Below the pieces are notes generated by a model. The model was not told the origin of the DNA and made no database searches. It saw only the letters and a program-made list of their open reading frames with translations. This document shows, piece by piece, positions 62,228 to 64,000 of a stretch of 64,000 nt of DNA (position 1 is its first letter; each line of letters begins with the position of its first letter). The DNA lies in NCBI GenBank assembly GCA_013397455.1, contig VYZB01000537.1, forward strand, positions 253,458-317,457, read 5' to 3'. Origin of the DNA: Crotophaga sulcirostris (taxonomy: Eukaryota > Chordata > Aves > Cuculiformes > Crotophagidae). The position numbers and the translations under genes are program-made.

Positions 62228-62368
62228 GAATCACAGAATTATAGAATGGTTGGGTTGGAAGGGACCTTACAGTTCCAGTCCCCCTGTCATGGGCAGGGAT
62301 ACCTCCCAATAGACCAGGCTGCTCAAAGCCCAATCCATCCTGGCCTTGAACACCTCCAGGGATGGGCC
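62228..62368 (-). mobile_element. CR1 LINE 3' fragment
   Basis: Begins AATCACAGAATTATAGAATG; main subfamily, short. Confidence 0.92.
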
Positions 62369-63096
62369 AAGAGGCACATACATGCATAGGGGAGCAATTC
62401 TCACAAATCTGCTTCCCACACTCTTCCATACTCAGCAAAAACACAAACGATGGGGAACTGAGGGCTTCTCTTTCCCAGCAGATCCTGTCAACCGAGATGT
62501 CACTGTGCTACCTGCTATGTAGAAAGCAATATATAGATATAAATGCACATAGATAGATATCCGTGGTGATGTAGGGACGTGCATCCAGTCACTCAACCTC
62601 CAAGAACAGGAGACTTCTGGAAAGAAATGGAATCACAGGGGTAGGGAAAGTGGAGTTTTTTTGTCTCTCATGAAGCCCTTTTGCAGTGAGATGCTAATAC
62701 AGAGCACAGGAAGAGCTTCAAGACCAAAACTCCAGAGATCTCCAATGCTACCGAGACACACAGTTTGAGAGAAAAAATATTAAATAATGCAAAATAAAAC
62801 TTGAGCCAGGAGCCAGGGAGCCTCTTTTAATAAGGATAAGATCATCTGAAGAGGAGGCATAATACAGGGGCTGCAGTGCAGGCTGGTTTAAATTAAAGTA
62901 AAGTGGCATTAGTGAAAGAATGGATTTCCAAGGAAGGGAATTTAAGCAAGAACTTAGCAGAAGGGAAAATGTGTCATGGCCTAGGGAAGCAGTGGGGCAG
63001 GTCTGACAGCTGCCAATCCATCCACTGCAGAAAAAGTGAGCTGGGACTGGATGATTTACCTTGACTCCATAGCCCAGGTGCAAAACGTAAAAGAAC
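62369..63096. other. EXOC4 intron, nothing recognised
   Basis: Unique sequence with a short ATAGATAT-rich patch near 62530-62560. Confidence 0.5.
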
Positions 63097-63452
63097 CCAA
63101 CATAAGAAGGAGATGGAACTGTTGGAAAGGATCCAGAGGAGGCCATGAAGATGATCCAAGGGCTGGAGCACCTCTGCTATGAGGACAGGCTGAGAGAGTT
63201 GGGGTTGTTCAGCCTGGAGAAGAGAAGGCTCCAGGGAGACCTTAGAACAGCCTTGAAAGGGGCTCCAGGAAAGCTGGGGAGGGACTTTTTCCAAGGGCCT
63301 GGAGTGACAGGATGAGGGGGAATGGCTTTAAATTGGAAGGGGGAAGATTGAGATTAGACATTAGGAAGAAATTCTTTTTGATGAGGATGATGAGGCCCTG
63401 GCCTAGGTTGCCCAGGGAAGCCATGTCTGCCCCATCCCTGGAGGTGTTGGAA
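63097..63452 (+). mobile_element. CR1 LINE fragment lacking its tail
   Basis: From CATAAGAAGGAGATGGAACT to CCCTGGAGGTGTTGG, where it stops before the 3' terminal part. Confidence 0.92.
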
Positions 63453-63489
63453 AGGGCCAACATGGGTCATACAGCAGGAGCCTCTCGCT

Positions 63490-63600
63490 CCCCAGTCTGT
63501 GTGGGCATCCAGGGTTGCCACGTCCCAGGTGCAAAACCCAGCACTGGCATTTGTTAAACTTCAAGTCATTGGTGATTACCCACCTCTCTTCTAGAAAAAG
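63490..63600 (-). mobile_element. CR1 LINE internal (ORF2) fragment
   Basis: GGGTTGCCACGTCCCAGGTG, then AGCACTGGCATTTGTTAAAC matches the reverse complement of the ORF2 region also seen near 22955-23010. Opposite in orientation to the CR1 just left of it. Confidence 0.7.
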
Positions 63601-63867
63601 GAGTAGGTTCCATCCACGCACCACTTTTTTTGGTTTTGATAACCCCAAACAGACCTAAACCCACAGCCAAGGTTCACTGCTTGGTGGAACTTGCTGCAGT
63701 GGAGTCATGTAAGATCCTTCCCCTTATCCCTGACCTGGAAGGGTCTGCCCAGGCTTGGGAACCCTGCCTGCCTTAAGAAGTGTTGTAAAGCCTTTCATTT
63801 TTACAGCTCCCTCTAGAGGGATGCTTTGCCTTGGTGATATCTAGACCGTAAACTCCTGACACCAGAC

Positions 63868-63915
63868 CTTACCCCTTGGTACAGATGGGGAAACTGAGGC
63901 ACAGAGCACAGTTGT
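63868..63915 (-). mobile_element. MIR-like SINE core remnant
   Basis: ACAGATGGGGAAACTGAGGC followed by ACAGAG is nearly identical to the most conserved part of the MIR family (acagatgaggaaactgaggcacagag). Confidence 0.65.
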
Positions 63916-64000
63916 GTGGATGGGAAAGGCCGTGCCAGGAATTCATGCTGTATAAAGGGGACAATAGCCCTGATCCCCCTCCTGCTGCGTGACTGTAGGC

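Noticed and set aside
1..64000. tRNA, rRNA, snoRNA or CRISPR features.
   Set aside because: I saw no tRNA A/B box pairs with a cloverleaf, no rRNA, no C/D box pairs that I could trust, and no spaced direct repeats of CRISPR type.

Overview
This is a nuclear genome window from a bird. The evidence is about 40 fragments of CR1 (chicken repeat 1) LINEs with the typical ATTCTATG-type 3' tails, short introns, and vertebrate splice sites. By my hand-drawn boundaries, CR1 covers about a fifth of the non-N sequence. That is more than I would expect for chicken and hints at a CR1-rich lineage, for example woodpecker or hornbill relatives; this is inference only. There are no bacterial, plasmid, phage or CRISPR features. 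Almost every long open frame is a decayed CR1 reverse-transcriptase fragment or chance.

Two protein-coding genes are supported, both on the minus strand. (1) LRGUK (leucine-rich repeats and guanylate kinase domain containing) runs from a start codon at 48985 down to at least 7223. I could place fifteen exons (46617 to 7223) by homology, splice sites and phase. They join without a break into 558 codons, preceded by a probable 62-codon first exon. The order is: acidic N-terminus, an SDS22-like leucine-rich repeat array (exons 3-8), a linker (exons 9-10), a guanylate-kinase-like domain (exons 11-14) and the start of the C-terminal region (exons 15-16). The final C-terminal exons are not recognised; they are probably beyond the left edge or in the first 7.2 kb. 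(2) EXOC4 (Sec8 exocyst subunit) contributes only its last coding exon, 61679-61916, ending in KKITTV and a stop. The rest of the gene lies to the right. The tandem EXOC4-LRGUK order agrees with the mammalian arrangement as I remember it.

Layout: 1-7222, LRGUK intron or 3' flank with CR1 copies. 7223-46617, LRGUK exons 16 to 2, with introns full of CR1. 46618-48799, intron 1, holding a CR1-into-CR1 nest within 100 bp of the proposed exon 1 end. 48800-49400, exon 1 and a GC-rich promoter with four tandem 62-64 bp units, each carrying a ZNF143/Staf-like site, plus YY1-like and weak RFX X-box-like sites. 49468-50057, a 590-base assembly gap. 50058-61678, intergenic DNA plus the unmapped EXOC4 3' UTR. 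61679-61916, EXOC4 last exon. 61917-64000, EXOC4 intron with CR1 and a MIR-like remnant.

The most notable signals beyond the genes are: the four-unit promoter array; a 57-bp direct repeat flanking the CR1 at 5262-6158; an old turtle/archosaur-type CR1 abutting a younger one at 25391-25925; several MIR-like SINE remnants; and head-to-head or inverted CR1 pairs close to LRGUK exons.
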